From positions 1,922,001 to 1,986,000 of the forward strand of contig CP048469.1 of NCBI GenBank assembly GCA_025559845.1: a DNA stretch of 64,000 nucleotides. Reading direction: 5' to 3'. The DNA comes from Agrobacterium tumefaciens. GTDB lineage: Bacteria > Pseudomonadota > Alphaproteobacteria > Rhizobiales > Rhizobiaceae. The stretch's first letter is position 1. Every line of letters starts with the position of its first letter. Shown here piece by piece: positions 1 to 7,639 of this stretch. The notes under the pieces are model-generated. The model made no database searches and had not been told where the DNA came from. It saw only the letters and a list, made by a program, of their open reading frames with translations. Position numbers and translations under genes: made by a program.

Positions 1-84
1 ACCGGCCAATGCCGGTTCCACAGCGACCACCAGCGACATCAGGGGAAAGACCACCCCTGTCAGCAGTTTGTTCTTGTTCAGCAT
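1..84 (-). CDS. Secreted protein, N-terminal fragment (runs off left edge)
   Basis: Only the first 28 codons are visible. They read as a signal peptide: a lysine-containing start (MLNKNK), a hydrophobic core rich in L, V and F, and an Ala-Leu-Ala cleavage-like end followed by Gly. An AGGA ribosome-binding sequence lies about 10 bases before the ATG at 84. The protein should be exported to the periplasm or beyond. The mature part lies outside the window, so no family can be named. It is divergent from the amino-acid transport operon that starts at 434. Confidence 0.55.
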   Translation of the reverse strand, partial: MLNKNKLLTGVVFPLMSLVVAVEPALAG

Positions 85-433
85 CGGTGCTTCCTCATCT
101 GCCTTCATTTTTCAGCGTCAACGCTACCGAGACGCTTTGTATTTCTTTGCCGTGCAGGCGCTGAACAACGCCATGCACGCACTTCGGTTCCCATGATGAG
201 CAAAGCCTTCTGTACTGGAAATGAACAGAACAAGGCCTTTTCGTGGAAGCACTGCGGCAGAAATGGAGGCAGAATTATTGCGGTTGCATTTTTTGACCAA
301 CAGGAAGAATAATTGCCGGCGCATTTGAGGTCGAAGACGCGATATTCCGTTCCGCCGACCTCACGCGCAAAAGGCGTCTGCAACTGAAGATAAAAAACAG
401 CCCGCAGATGAACGACCAAAAGAGAGGATCTAA
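85..433. promoter_or_regulatory. Intergenic promoter region between divergent genes
   Basis: No gene is supported in these 349 bases. The region must hold the start signals of the minus-strand secreted protein and of the plus-strand amino-acid transport operon. A GAGAGGATC ribosome-binding sequence sits directly before the ATG at 434. Around 284-314 there is an A/T-rich stretch with TTGCAT and AATAAT hexamers 18 bases apart that could be a sigma-70 promoter, but the match to the -35 consensus is weak. No riboswitch or clear operator was recognised. Confidence 0.35.
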
Positions 434-1207
434 ATGCCTATTTCCACCCGTCTGCTCGCAGCCGTATCGATCGCCGCCATTTCGCTGTTTTCCAGCGCTG
501 CCATGGCGCAGGACAAGCTCGTCATCGGCACCGAAGGTGCATACCCGCCCTTCAACAATCTTGAAGCCGACGGCACCCTGACCGGCTTCGACATCGACAT
601 CGCCAAGGCGCTGTGCGAAGAAATGAAGACCGAATGCACCTTCGTGACCAACGACTGGGACGGTATCATTCCCGCCTTGCAGGCCAAGAAGTTCGACGCC
701 ATCATCGCGTCCATGTCGATCACGCCTGAGCGTCTCCAGAAGGTCGACTTCTCGAAGAAATATTACAACACCCCACCGGCAATCGCCGTCCCGAAGGATT
801 CGCCGATCAAGTCTGTCGAAGACCTGAAGGGCAAGTCGCTCGGCGCGCAGGGCTCCACCACCCACTCGAACTATGCCGAAAAGCATTTTCCGGATTCCGA
901 CCTGAAAATGTACCCGACCGCAGACGAGTATAAGCTCGACATCTCGAACGGCCGTATCGATGCCGTCATCGACGATATCGTCGTTCTGTCCGAGTGGCTG
1001 AAGTCGGATGCCGGTGCATGCTGCAAGATCATGACGCCGCTGAAGGTTGACCCTGAAATCAACGGCAACGGTGCCGGCATTGCTGTCCGCAAGGGTGAAA
1101 CCGCTCTTGCCGACAAGTTCACGGCTGCTATTGCCGCGATCCGCGCCAACGGCAAATACCAGGAAATCAACAAGAAATACTTCGATTTCGACGTTTACGG
1201 CGAATAA
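434..1207 (+). CDS. Polar amino-acid ABC transporter, periplasmic substrate-binding protein
   Basis: Periplasmic binding protein of the SBP_bac_3 family (HisJ/ArgT/OccT-like), 257 aa, the usual length. Residues 1-25 are a signal peptide ending AAMAQ. The family lobe-1 signature GTEGAYPPFN starts near residue 33, with GFDIDIAKALCEE about 20 residues later. DDIVVL near residue 184 corresponds to the lobe-2 ligand region. Homologues bind lysine, arginine, ornithine, histidine or opines; the exact ligand cannot be read here. Two permease genes follow 113 bases downstream, separated by a strong hairpin at 1233-1259. That arrangement commonly keeps binding protein in excess over the membrane parts. 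No ATPase gene is present in the operon. Confidence 0.93.
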   Translation: MPISTRLLAAVSIAAISLFSSAAMAQDKLVIGTEGAYPPFNNLEADGTLTGFDIDIAKALCEEMKTECTFVTNDWDGIIPALQAKKFDAIIASMSITPERLQKVDFSKKYYNTPPAIAVPKDSPIKSVEDLKGKSLGAQGSTTHSNYAEKHFPDSDLKMYPTADEYKLDISNGRIDAVIDDIVVLSEWLKSDAGACCKIMTPLKVDPEINGNGAGIAVRKGETALADKFTAAIAAIRANGKYQEINKKYFDFDVYGE

Positions 1208-1232
1208 GCCTTACGCGATCTGTTGAAATCTG

Positions 1233-1264
1233 ATGGCGGAAGGCTTGCCCTTCCGCCATTTTTG
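1233..1264 (+). terminator. Terminator/attenuator hairpin between binding protein and permeases
   Basis: Perfect 11-bp stem ATGGCGGAAGG (1233-1243) and CCTTCCGCCAT (1249-1259), loop CTTGC, followed by TTTTTGTTT. It looks like an intrinsic terminator but lies inside the operon, so it probably acts as a partial terminator or protects the 3' end of the binding-protein mRNA. Confidence 0.7.
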
Positions 1265-1320
1265 TTTGAAAACGTGACGATAACAATCACGGCGGCTTAA
1301 GACCGCAGGGGAAAATTGGC

Positions 1321-2124
1321 ATGAGCGGAGCATTTTCCGCCATAGGTGCGTTCTGGACCTATGTCTCGACACTTCTCGACCCATTCTGCGGACCGGTCGG
1401 CATTTTCTCGGTTTTTGGAAACGGCACCCTCGTTGCATGCGGCGATACCGGATGGGGCGATGAAATTGCCTTTGGCGTGAAAGTCACGATCTCGCTGGCG
1501 CTTGCGACACTGCCTGTCGGATTGATCATCGGCTTCCTGATCGCGCTTGCCGCACAATCTGAAGAAAAATCGCTGCGTCTCGCCGCTGGTATCTACACCA
1601 CGATTTTCCGTGGACTGCCGGAACTGCTGACGCTCTTCATTGTCTATTACGGCATCCAGATGCTTCTGCAATCTGTCGCCGGATATGTCGGCATCACCGG
1701 TCCCGTTGAAATCAACGCCTTCCTCGCAGGCATGATCGCGCTTTCCGTGGTCTTTTCATCCTATGCCTCGGAAGTTCTGCTTTCGGCCTTCAAGGCCATT
1801 CCGAAAGGTCAGTATGAGGCTGGCGATGCGCTGGGTCTTTCCCGTGCCCGCACCATGACCCTCGTCATCATTCCACAACTGGTCCGGATCGCCCTGCCCG
1901 GCATGACGAACCTCTGGGTCATTCTGCTCAAGGATACGTCCTACGTCTCGATCATCGGCCTTGCCGATATCGTCCGCCAGACCGGTATTGCCGCCCGCGT
2001 CAGCAAGGAAGCCTTCTTCTTCTACGGCATTGCCTGCCTGCTTTACCTGACACTGGCGCTGATCTCGTCCTTCGGCATCGGTTTCATCGATCGCTGGTCG
2101 AAAAAGTCGGAGGTCCGCCGATGA
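1321..2124 (+). CDS. Amino-acid ABC transporter permease (HisQ/ArtQ-like)
   Basis: Inner-membrane permease of the His/Glu/Gln/Arg/opine family, 267 aa, with several hydrophobic helices. The cytoplasmic EAA loop that contacts the ATPase is visible as EAGDALGLSRARTMTLVIIP near residues 163-182. The first 45 residues, before the membrane domain, include extra Cys residues. The gene overlaps the next permease by four bases (ATGA at 2121-2124), so translation is coupled and the two proteins should form a heterodimer. The ATP-binding subunit is not encoded nearby. Confidence 0.9.
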   Translation: MSGAFSAIGAFWTYVSTLLDPFCGPVGIFSVFGNGTLVACGDTGWGDEIAFGVKVTISLALATLPVGLIIGFLIALAAQSEEKSLRLAAGIYTTIFRGLPELLTLFIVYYGIQMLLQSVAGYVGITGPVEINAFLAGMIALSVVFSSYASEVLLSAFKAIPKGQYEAGDALGLSRARTMTLVIIPQLVRIALPGMTNLWVILLKDTSYVSIIGLADIVRQTGIAARVSKEAFFFYGIACLLYLTLALISSFGIGFIDRWSKKSEVRR

Positions 2125-2951
2125 GCCATATCCAGGAACTCATTCCGCCGCGTCCGGCTCCGCCTGTCGTCGACAAACCCTTCAATCTGTCGCGCGTCGT
2201 CGGCATAGCCGTCATCGCGCTCTGGCTGATCCTTGCCGCCGGGCTGATCTTCGCCATGATAGAAGGCTGGGACTGGGACAAGTTCGAGCGATACGGGCCG
2301 CGCTACATCGATGGCCTCATCACCACCATTACCCTGGTTGGCATGTCGATCATTCTCGGCGCAATCGTCTCCGTGCCGATTGCCTTTGGTCGCATGTCCG
2401 AAAACCGGTTCATAGGCTCGCTCGCTTATGCCTATGTGTATGTGTTCCGCAGCACGCCGCTGCTGGCGCAGCTCTTCCTGATCTATTACGGCCTTGGCAG
2501 CTTCCGTCACGGGCTGGAGAGTGTCGGCCTCTGGTGGTTCTTCCGCGAAGCATGGTATTGCGGCCTCCTCTCGCTGACGCTCAATACCGCCGCCTATCAG
2601 GCGGAGATCCTGCGTGGCGCAATCCAGAGCGTTCCGCGCGGCCAGCACGAGGGTGCAGCCTCTCTCGGCCTGTCGAAACTCGTGACCTTCCGCAAGGTCA
2701 TTCTGCCGCAGGCACTGATCGTGGCCCTTCGCCCTTACGGCAATGAGATCATTCTGATGATCAAGGGGTCGGCCGTAGTTTCCATCGTCACGGTGTTCGA
2801 CCTGATGGGACAGACGCGTTACGCCTTCTCCCGCACCTTCGACTATCAGACCTATCTGTGGGCAGCGATCTTCTACCTGGCGATCGTGGAAACCCTGCGG
2901 CACGTCTGGGCATGGCTCGAAGCGCGTCTTACGCGCCATCTGAAGCGATAG
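2121..2951 (+). CDS. Amino-acid ABC transporter permease (HisM/ArtM-like)
   Basis: Second permease of the polar amino-acid system, 276 aa. After a proline-rich cytoplasmic N-terminus there is a hydrophobic helix near residues 29-50, then the BPD_transp_1 domain with the family motif FRSTPLLAQLFLIYYGLG and an EAA loop (EGAASLGLSKLVTFRKVILP). It is longer at the N-terminus than typical HisM. The start codon overlaps the stop of the preceding permease, so the two are certainly co-translated. No ATPase follows; the next gene on this strand is usg. Confidence 0.9.
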   Translation: MSHIQELIPPRPAPPVVDKPFNLSRVVGIAVIALWLILAAGLIFAMIEGWDWDKFERYGPRYIDGLITTITLVGMSIILGAIVSVPIAFGRMSENRFIGSLAYAYVYVFRSTPLLAQLFLIYYGLGSFRHGLESVGLWWFFREAWYCGLLSLTLNTAAYQAEILRGAIQSVPRGQHEGAASLGLSKLVTFRKVILPQALIVALRPYGNEIILMIKGSAVVSIVTVFDLMGQTRYAFSRTFDYQTYLWAAIFYLAIVETLRHVWAWLEARLTRHLKR

Positions 2952-3119
2952 GGCGAACGTTGGCAGCACTCACCAACAAACGCTGCTAACATTATGAAAA
3001 ATATAAATATTTTGTGACAATCCAGGCCATTGGCAAGGGTGAATTAACCATGTCATGCTCCCGTATCCGATACAGCGCAAATGCTGAAATCGGCAACAAC
3101 AAGAATGGGAACAGCCTTC

Positions 3120-3386
3120 ATGAACAAAGACATGGAAATGATGCTGAAGGGCTACGGCCTGACAACCGCCCAGATCTTCTATCGCATGCCCGATCACCCG
3201 TTGGTTCTCCAGAGCTATGTCTGGCAGAACTATGATGTTGCACCGGATTTCCCTGAAATGCGTGGTTTCCTTAAGTTCTGGCAGGAAAAGCTCGACGGGC
3301 CGCTGCACTCGGTTCGCTATGTCCACCGGCAGGTAATATCCGCACAGGAATGGCGTGCCCTGAAAGGAGAGTTCATCATCCACTGA
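3120..3386 (+). CDS. usg: Usg family protein
   Basis: Small soluble protein of the Usg family, known from alphaproteobacteria and first noted near trp genes; its function is unknown. From the ATG at 3120 it is 88 aa and starts MNKDMEMMLKGYGLTTAQIF; family members are about 85-90 aa and share YGLTTA, IFYRMPDHP and LQSYVWQNYDVAPDFPEM. An in-frame ATG 39 bases upstream lacks a ribosome-binding site and extends beyond the family start, so I prefer 3120, which has a GGGA sequence about 8 bases before it. It is a single gene, not next to trp genes here. Confidence 0.82.
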   Translation: MNKDMEMMLKGYGLTTAQIFYRMPDHPLVLQSYVWQNYDVAPDFPEMRGFLKFWQEKLDGPLHSVRYVHRQVISAQEWRALKGEFIIH

Positions 3387-3446
3387 GCGTGAACAGCATA
3401 TAGATATTGCGCCCGTTACTGTTGCGGCTTACAGCAGACGTCAGCC

Positions 3447-3549
3447 AGAGCGCCGTCCGTTTGAAAGACGACGGCATGAGATGCTCTGAACCTTAAAATC
3501 CGCGCATCCTTTATCTTGCAAATCGACGTTGATTTCCGAGACGATGTGC
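3447..3549. repeat. Palindromic intergenic repeat, RIME-like, copy A
   Basis: Composite inverted repeat just before the methyltransferase start. GCCGTC (3452-3457) pairs with GACGGC (3470-3475) around CGTTTGAA. A second structure closes GCGCATC (3502-3508) with GATGTGC (3543-3549) and has an inner AAATC/GATTT hairpin. It shares AGAGCGCCGT, CGTTTGAA, GCGCATC and AAATCG blocks in the same order with 18656-18770, which argues for a mobile intergenic repeat family of the kind called RIME in rhizobia. Family assignment is from memory and not verified. Confidence 0.45.
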
Positions 3550-3572
3550 CAAGACGCTGATGGACCCGCACC

Positions 3573-4397
3573 ATGACGAAAAACCAGAAAATTGACGAAG
3601 AGGCACTCGCCGAAGCCTACAATCGCGCACTTGCGTTGGAAAAGGCGGGCGACGTGGACGCTGCCGTCAAGGCTTACGAAGAGGTTCTCGCCATCGATCC
3701 GGAGGATCACGGTGGCGCAGCGGTCCGTATCGCGGCCATGGGACGTGGCGAAGTACCACCAAAAGCACCTGACGCCTATGTCGAAACGTTGTTCGACCAG
3801 CACGCCGAAGCATTCGAGGACATTCTCGTCGAGCAGCTTGGCTATGCCGTACCGATGATGGTGCGCCAGCGCTTCCAGACACTCGAGCTCGGCCCCTTCA
3901 AGCGCCTCCTCGACCTGGGCTGCGGCACCGGCCTCACCGGCGAAGCCCTGCGCGACATGGTCGATGACATCACCGGCATCGACATTTCCGAAAACATGGT
4001 CGAGATCGCCCACGAAAAGGACATCTACGAAACGCTCTACGTGGCGGAAGCGGAAGATTTCCTCGAAGACAATGATGACGAGCCCTTCGATCTCGTGGCT
4101 GCAACCGATGTTCTGCCCTATCTCGGCGCGCTGGAGCCGCTGTTCTTCGGAGCTGCGGAAAATATGACGCCCGGCGGCATTCTGGTGTTCTCCTCGGAAA
4201 CGCTTCCAGACGACGTCATGGCTGGCCGACCCTATATCGTCGGTCCGCACCAGCGCTTTGCCCATGCCGAAAGCTATGTGCGCGATCGCCTTGCCGCCAC
4301 CGGTTTCGAAATCATCGAAGTCACCGACATCAACGTCCGTATGCAGGATGGCAACCCGACCCCCGGCCACCTGGTCATCGCAAAGCTCAAGGGCTGA
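3573..4397 (+). CDS. TPR-containing class I SAM-dependent methyltransferase
   Basis: Cytoplasmic protein of 274 aa. Residues 8-45 form a tetratricopeptide-like helix pair (ALAEAYNRALALEKAGD, then AVKAYEEVLAIDP). The methyltransferase domain follows, with the SAM-binding motif I LLDLGCGTGLTGE at residues 112-124, an acidic end of strand 2 (GIDISENMVEIA) and a motif at PFDLVAATDVLPYL. This matches the trans-aconitate/bioC-like Methyltransf_11/25 group with an N-terminal TPR, common in rhizobia, whose substrate is unknown. The start ATG has only a weak ribosome-binding site (TGGAC). A palindromic repeat ends 23 bases upstream. It appears monocistronic. Confidence 0.85.
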   Translation: MTKNQKIDEEALAEAYNRALALEKAGDVDAAVKAYEEVLAIDPEDHGGAAVRIAAMGRGEVPPKAPDAYVETLFDQHAEAFEDILVEQLGYAVPMMVRQRFQTLELGPFKRLLDLGCGTGLTGEALRDMVDDITGIDISENMVEIAHEKDIYETLYVAEAEDFLEDNDDEPFDLVAATDVLPYLGALEPLFFGAAENMTPGGILVFSSETLPDDVMAGRPYIVGPHQRFAHAESYVRDRLAATGFEIIEVTDINVRMQDGNPTPGHLVIAKLKG

Positions 4398-4404
4398 CGG
4401 TCAA

Positions 4405-4428
4405 GGCGCTCCCGAAAACGGGAGCGCC
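4405..4428. terminator. Hairpin between convergent genes, no U-tract
   Basis: Perfect 10-bp stem GGCGCTCCCG/CGGGAGCGCC with an AAAA loop, 8 bases after the methyltransferase stop. Neither strand has a clear run of T after it, so it may stabilise the mRNA end rather than terminate transcription. Confidence 0.4.
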
Positions 4429-4499
4429 TCCCATGATGCAAACTTTCAGCAGAACACCCCAGCCCACTGAATTGACTCTCTTTTCCGAACGCGGATGCG

Positions 4500-5465
4500 T
4501 CAGCTTGCTTTCGGACGCCAGATGATATCGGCGACATTCAGTTTCTTCGGCACGATCTTCAGATCATAGAACTCGTCTGCGAGTGCCTGCTGGTAAGCTA
4601 TCGCCTCATCCGGCACAGTCGACACCCGACCAAGATCAGCACCTGGACGCGTCAACGAAACCTTCGTCACATCCTCCGGAACGCCCGTGATGACAGAGAG
4701 CGATTTCGCCGTGGCATCGATGTTTGCCTGCGCCTTGGCGCCGACATTTGCCAGCTCTTTCAGGATCACCGGGATCAGGTCGGGATTTTCGTTGACGAAA
4801 TCGCCATTGGCAAGGAAGTAGCTCCACGGATCGACAATGCCTTCCGCCGTTGCCAGCACACGCGTTGTCGGCTCCTTTTCAGCGACGGCAAAATACGGGT
4901 CCCAGATCGACCACGCGTCGATACTGCCCGAGCGGAAAGCCGCCGCCGCATCCGGCGGGGCAAGATCAACGGGGGTGACATCGGCAAGTGTCAGGCCCGC
5001 TTTCCTCAGCGCCTTGACCGTAACGTTATGAGCACTGGAACCGCGCTTGAAGGCCACCTTCTTGCCCTTGAGGTCTTCCAACGTCCTGATGGGAGACTCT
5101 TTCTGGACAAGAAGAGCCGAACCACCGGCCGCACCCTTATAGGTGCCGACGTAACGCAAATTGCCACCGGCGGCCTGTGCAAAGAGCGGTGGAACATCGC
5201 CGGTCGGGCCGATATCCAGAGCACCGGCGCCGAGCGCTTCGAGAAGCGGCGGCCCTGAGGAAAACTCGGACCACTTCACTTCGATACCACGATCCTTCAA
5301 CAGCGCCTCAAGCGCCCCCTGGCTTTTGGCGAGCGCGATCACACCGTTCTTCTGCCAGCCGATGCGCAACGTTGTCGTCGCTGCCGCAGCCCGCCTGACA
5401 TGAGGCAAGAAGACCGCTCCTGTTGCGCCTGCAATCAATCCCAATGTTCCGCGTCGTGTCAGCAT
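4500..5465 (-). CDS. Aliphatic sulfonate-type ABC substrate-binding protein (SsuA-like)
   Basis: Periplasmic binding protein of the SsuA/NMT1-THI5 superfamily, 321 aa from the ATG at 5465, which has GAGGGAT before it. The N-terminus MLTRRGTLGLIAG looks like a twin-arginine or Sec signal and ends near AAAATT. Family features are LRIGWQKNGVIALAKSQG at the start of the mature chain, GALDIGPTGDVPPLFA, FKRGSSAHNV and SIDAWSIWDPYFA, all typical of sulfonate or taurine binding proteins. The ligand is inferred. No permease or ATPase lies beside it, so it is an orphan that must work with components encoded elsewhere. Confidence 0.87.
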   Translation of the reverse strand: MLTRRGTLGLIAGATGAVFLPHVRRAAAATTTLRIGWQKNGVIALAKSQGALEALLKDRGIEVKWSEFSSGPPLLEALGAGALDIGPTGDVPPLFAQAAGGNLRYVGTYKGAAGGSALLVQKESPIRTLEDLKGKKVAFKRGSSAHNVTVKALRKAGLTLADVTPVDLAPPDAAAAFRSGSIDAWSIWDPYFAVAEKEPTTRVLATAEGIVDPWSYFLANGDFVNENPDLIPVILKELANVGAKAQANIDATAKSLSVITGVPEDVTKVSLTRPGADLGRVSTVPDEAIAYQQALADEFYDLKIVPKKLNVADIIWRPKAS

Positions 5466-5675
5466 GCTGGATATCCCTCGCTGTTGGCGTTCATCGCACC
5501 TCAAAAGCGTAGATATTCCACTGATTTTATCAAATTAATGCTTTGCGCGGATCGCGCCCCAATGGAATTGAATGTGCGCATTTGCCGACGTGAGAAGAAT
5601 ACGTTTTTTTCTCCGTCGCGGCATCGCTGAACTGATCTTGTATCGAGGGTGCTAAGAACTGTGCACCAAACAACG

Positions 5676-5707
5676 AAAAATGCCCTCCCCGCATATCGGA
5701 AAGGGCA
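5676..5707 (-). terminator. Intrinsic terminator downstream of the Lrp/AsnC gene
   Basis: On the minus strand a stem of about 10 bp (TGCCCTTTCC with GGGGAGGGCA, two G-U pairs), loop GATATGC, is followed by TTTTT. It lies 33 bases after the stop of the Lrp-type gene and separates it from the sulfonate-binding-protein gene. Confidence 0.65.
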
Positions 5708-5739
5708 TTGCAAAACGTCAGACGTGACCGCGACCGGAG

Positions 5740-6228
5740 TTATTCTTCGCCGGACTTCGGATTGTCCAGCATCATGTAATCAAGCGGCAGTTCGGTCGTA
5801 TATTTGATCTGCTCCATGGCGAAGGCCGAGGATACGTCACGAATTTCGATCTTGGCGATCATGCGCTTGTAGAACGCATCGTAGGCGGCGATATCAGGCA
5901 CGACAACACGAAGCAGATAATCGACGTCACCGCTCATGCGGTAGAATTCGACGACTTCCGGAAACTCCGAAACCACCTCGGAAAAACGCTTCAGCCATTC
6001 AATCGAGTGGGATGCGGTGCGGATGGAAACAAAGACCGTAACCTTGGTGTTGACCTTGGCCGGATCGAGCAAGGCCACACGGCGACGAATGACCCCATCC
6101 TCTTCCATCTTCTGGATACGCCGCCAACAGGGCGTCGTCGAAAGGCCGACCTTCTTTGCCAGATCGGCAACGGCCAGCGTAGAATCTTCTTGCAGAATGC
6201 GCAAAATCTTACGGTCAAGGCGATCCAA
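5740..6228 (-). CDS. Lrp/AsnC family transcriptional regulator
   Basis: DNA-binding regulator of 162 aa, the normal family length. Residues 1-60 form the N-terminal helix-turn-helix (MDRLDRKILRILQED, LAKKVGLSTTPCWRRIQKME), and residues 65-150 the RAM/AsnC ligand-sensing domain with VSGDVDYLL-like text (MSGDVDYLLRVVVPD). Such proteins assemble as octamers and respond to amino acids. It stands alone, with its own terminator; nearby targets could be the amino-acid or sulfonate uptake genes, but that is inference. Confidence 0.9.
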   Translation of the reverse strand: MDRLDRKILRILQEDSTLAVADLAKKVGLSTTPCWRRIQKMEEDGVIRRRVALLDPAKVNTKVTVFVSIRTASHSIEWLKRFSEVVSEFPEVVEFYRMSGDVDYLLRVVVPDIAAYDAFYKRMIAKIEIRDVSSAFAMEQIKYTTELPLDYMMLDNPKSGEE

Positions 6229-6295
6229 TGCGTCTATCCTCCTGAATTAATTTCCTTTCAATACACCAATTCAGAGACAAAAACAGAAAATTGTT

Positions 6296-6952
6296 TCACT
6301 TTGCCAGGTTTTTTACATTCTCGCGTAGAACCGGCAGCAATTCCAGCTCGAACCACGGGTTGTTTTTCAACCAGCCACTATTGCGCCAACTGGGATGCGG
6401 CAGCGCCAGAACACGCTGGCCCGTGTTGGTATGGAAATAACTGCGCCAGTTGCGAACGGTCTCGGTCACCGTTTTCAGACGCCTCGAACCGAGATGCCAG
6501 GCCTGCGCATACTGACCGATCGTCAGGACCAGCTCCACCTGCGGCATTGCCGCAACAACCTCGTTACGCCACTGCGGAGCACATTCTCGCCGCGGCGGCA
6601 GATCGCTGCCCTTGTCGTCATAACCGGGAAAACAGAAGCCCATTGGTACGATGGCAAAACGGTCACGATCGTAAAACTGCTCGCGATCCACATCCAGCCA
6701 TTGGCGCAGACGATCGCCTGATGCGTCATTGAACGGCAGGCCGGTTTCATGCACACGCAGTCCTGGCGCCTGCCCGGCAATCAGAATGCGGGCCTTCGTC
6801 GAGATCACAGCAACTGGCCTTGGTTCGTGCGGCAGACGGTCTGCCTCCCCTTTCAACGGGGTGTCACGACAGAGCCGACAGGCCGCGATCCGATGGCGCA
6901 ACGCATCGAGCCCATCTGAAGCCTGCGGCGTATCGGTCAAGATGTCAGACAT
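6296..6952 (-). CDS. Uracil-DNA glycosylase superfamily protein
   Basis: 218-aa protein of the UDG superfamily (the fold shared with MUG and family 4/5 enzymes). Visible motifs are an early Cys pair CRLCRDT, motif A-like ILIAGQAPGLRVHETGLPF and motif B-like LPHPSWRN near the C-terminus; a helical insert with RRECAPQWRNEV lies between. The text ALPHPSWRNSGW is the commonest mark of this rhizobial subgroup. Catalytic activity is not certain because motif A lacks the canonical Asp/Asn triad of UNG. It starts inside the end of the thermonuclease gene (8-base overlap at 6945-6952), so both are translated from one mRNA. Confidence 0.85.
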   Translation of the reverse strand: MSDILTDTPQASDGLDALRHRIAACRLCRDTPLKGEADRLPHEPRPVAVISTKARILIAGQAPGLRVHETGLPFNDASGDRLRQWLDVDREQFYDRDRFAIVPMGFCFPGYDDKGSDLPPRRECAPQWRNEVVAAMPQVELVLTIGQYAQAWHLGSRRLKTVTETVRNWRSYFHTNTGQRVLALPHPSWRNSGWLKNNPWFELELLPVLRENVKNLAK

Positions 6953-7532
6953 TTCCCCACCCGAGAAGATGACGAATGATCGTCAACACGCCAGCGGCAG
7001 GCGTATCGAGTTCAGCGGCGCGATGCTCCCGCCTCCAGTCTTGCGGACGCTGAAAATCGCCGGACCAGATCCCCGATTTCTCCTGACGCGCCTGACGCTG
7101 CTCGTCCGAGAACTGGAAATATCCGGTCGCAACGGCAAAACCGGCCTCGACCATGGCAGACGAGATGTCCCTGCCATCAGCGCTGCAATAGACCAGCAAC
7201 CGGTCGTAGCGGTCTCTCGAACCGCCCGAGCATGCAACCTTGCGGCCCTCGATGAGACCTTGCATGAAACGACGCGCCTCCTCGCCGCATTGCCAGACCG
7301 TGCCGTCCCGCTCGCAGGATTGCCGCAGTTCCGGCGCATCGATACCAAGCAGCCGGAAGCGCTCACCGTTTTGCGAAAGTGTATCACCATCGATGGCGAA
7401 AAACCGGCCCGCATAGGTCTCGCTATTGACCTGGTCGAGCCGCGCGGCAATCAGAATGCCGAACACCATCATCAGCAGAAAAAGCACGCCATCCCGCAGC
7501 GGGGAGAAGCCTCTGCCTCCATTCCGTCTCAT
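6945..7532 (-). CDS. Membrane-anchored thermonuclease (SNase) family protein
   Basis: 195 aa from the ATG at 7532; a TTG 30 bases further upstream is possible. Residues 14-31 (GVLFLLMMVFGILIAARL) are an N-terminal membrane anchor or uncleaved signal. The staphylococcal-nuclease domain follows: AIDGDTL, RLLGIDAPEL (catalytic Arg/Asp region), and DRYDRLLVYC with the second active-site Arg. It should act in the periplasm on nucleic acid, though many rhizobial members are uncharacterised. It is the first gene of a two-gene unit with the UDG-like protein and is divergent from the histidine kinase at 7640. Confidence 0.86.
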   Translation of the reverse strand: MRRNGGRGFSPLRDGVLFLLMMVFGILIAARLDQVNSETYAGRFFAIDGDTLSQNGERFRLLGIDAPELRQSCERDGTVWQCGEEARRFMQGLIEGRKVACSGGSRDRYDRLLVYCSADGRDISSAMVEAGFAVATGYFQFSDEQRQARQEKSGIWSGDFQRPQDWRREHRAAELDTPAAGVLTIIRHLLGWGNV

Positions 7533-7639
7533 ATAACAACAAACCCTTGTCAGAAATGGCAAACAAATCCTTTAACGGCAGCATCTTCTTAAGATTTTCC
7601 TCTTAGGCTGCAAGCGTTCATGTCATTTGCGTAGTCACA

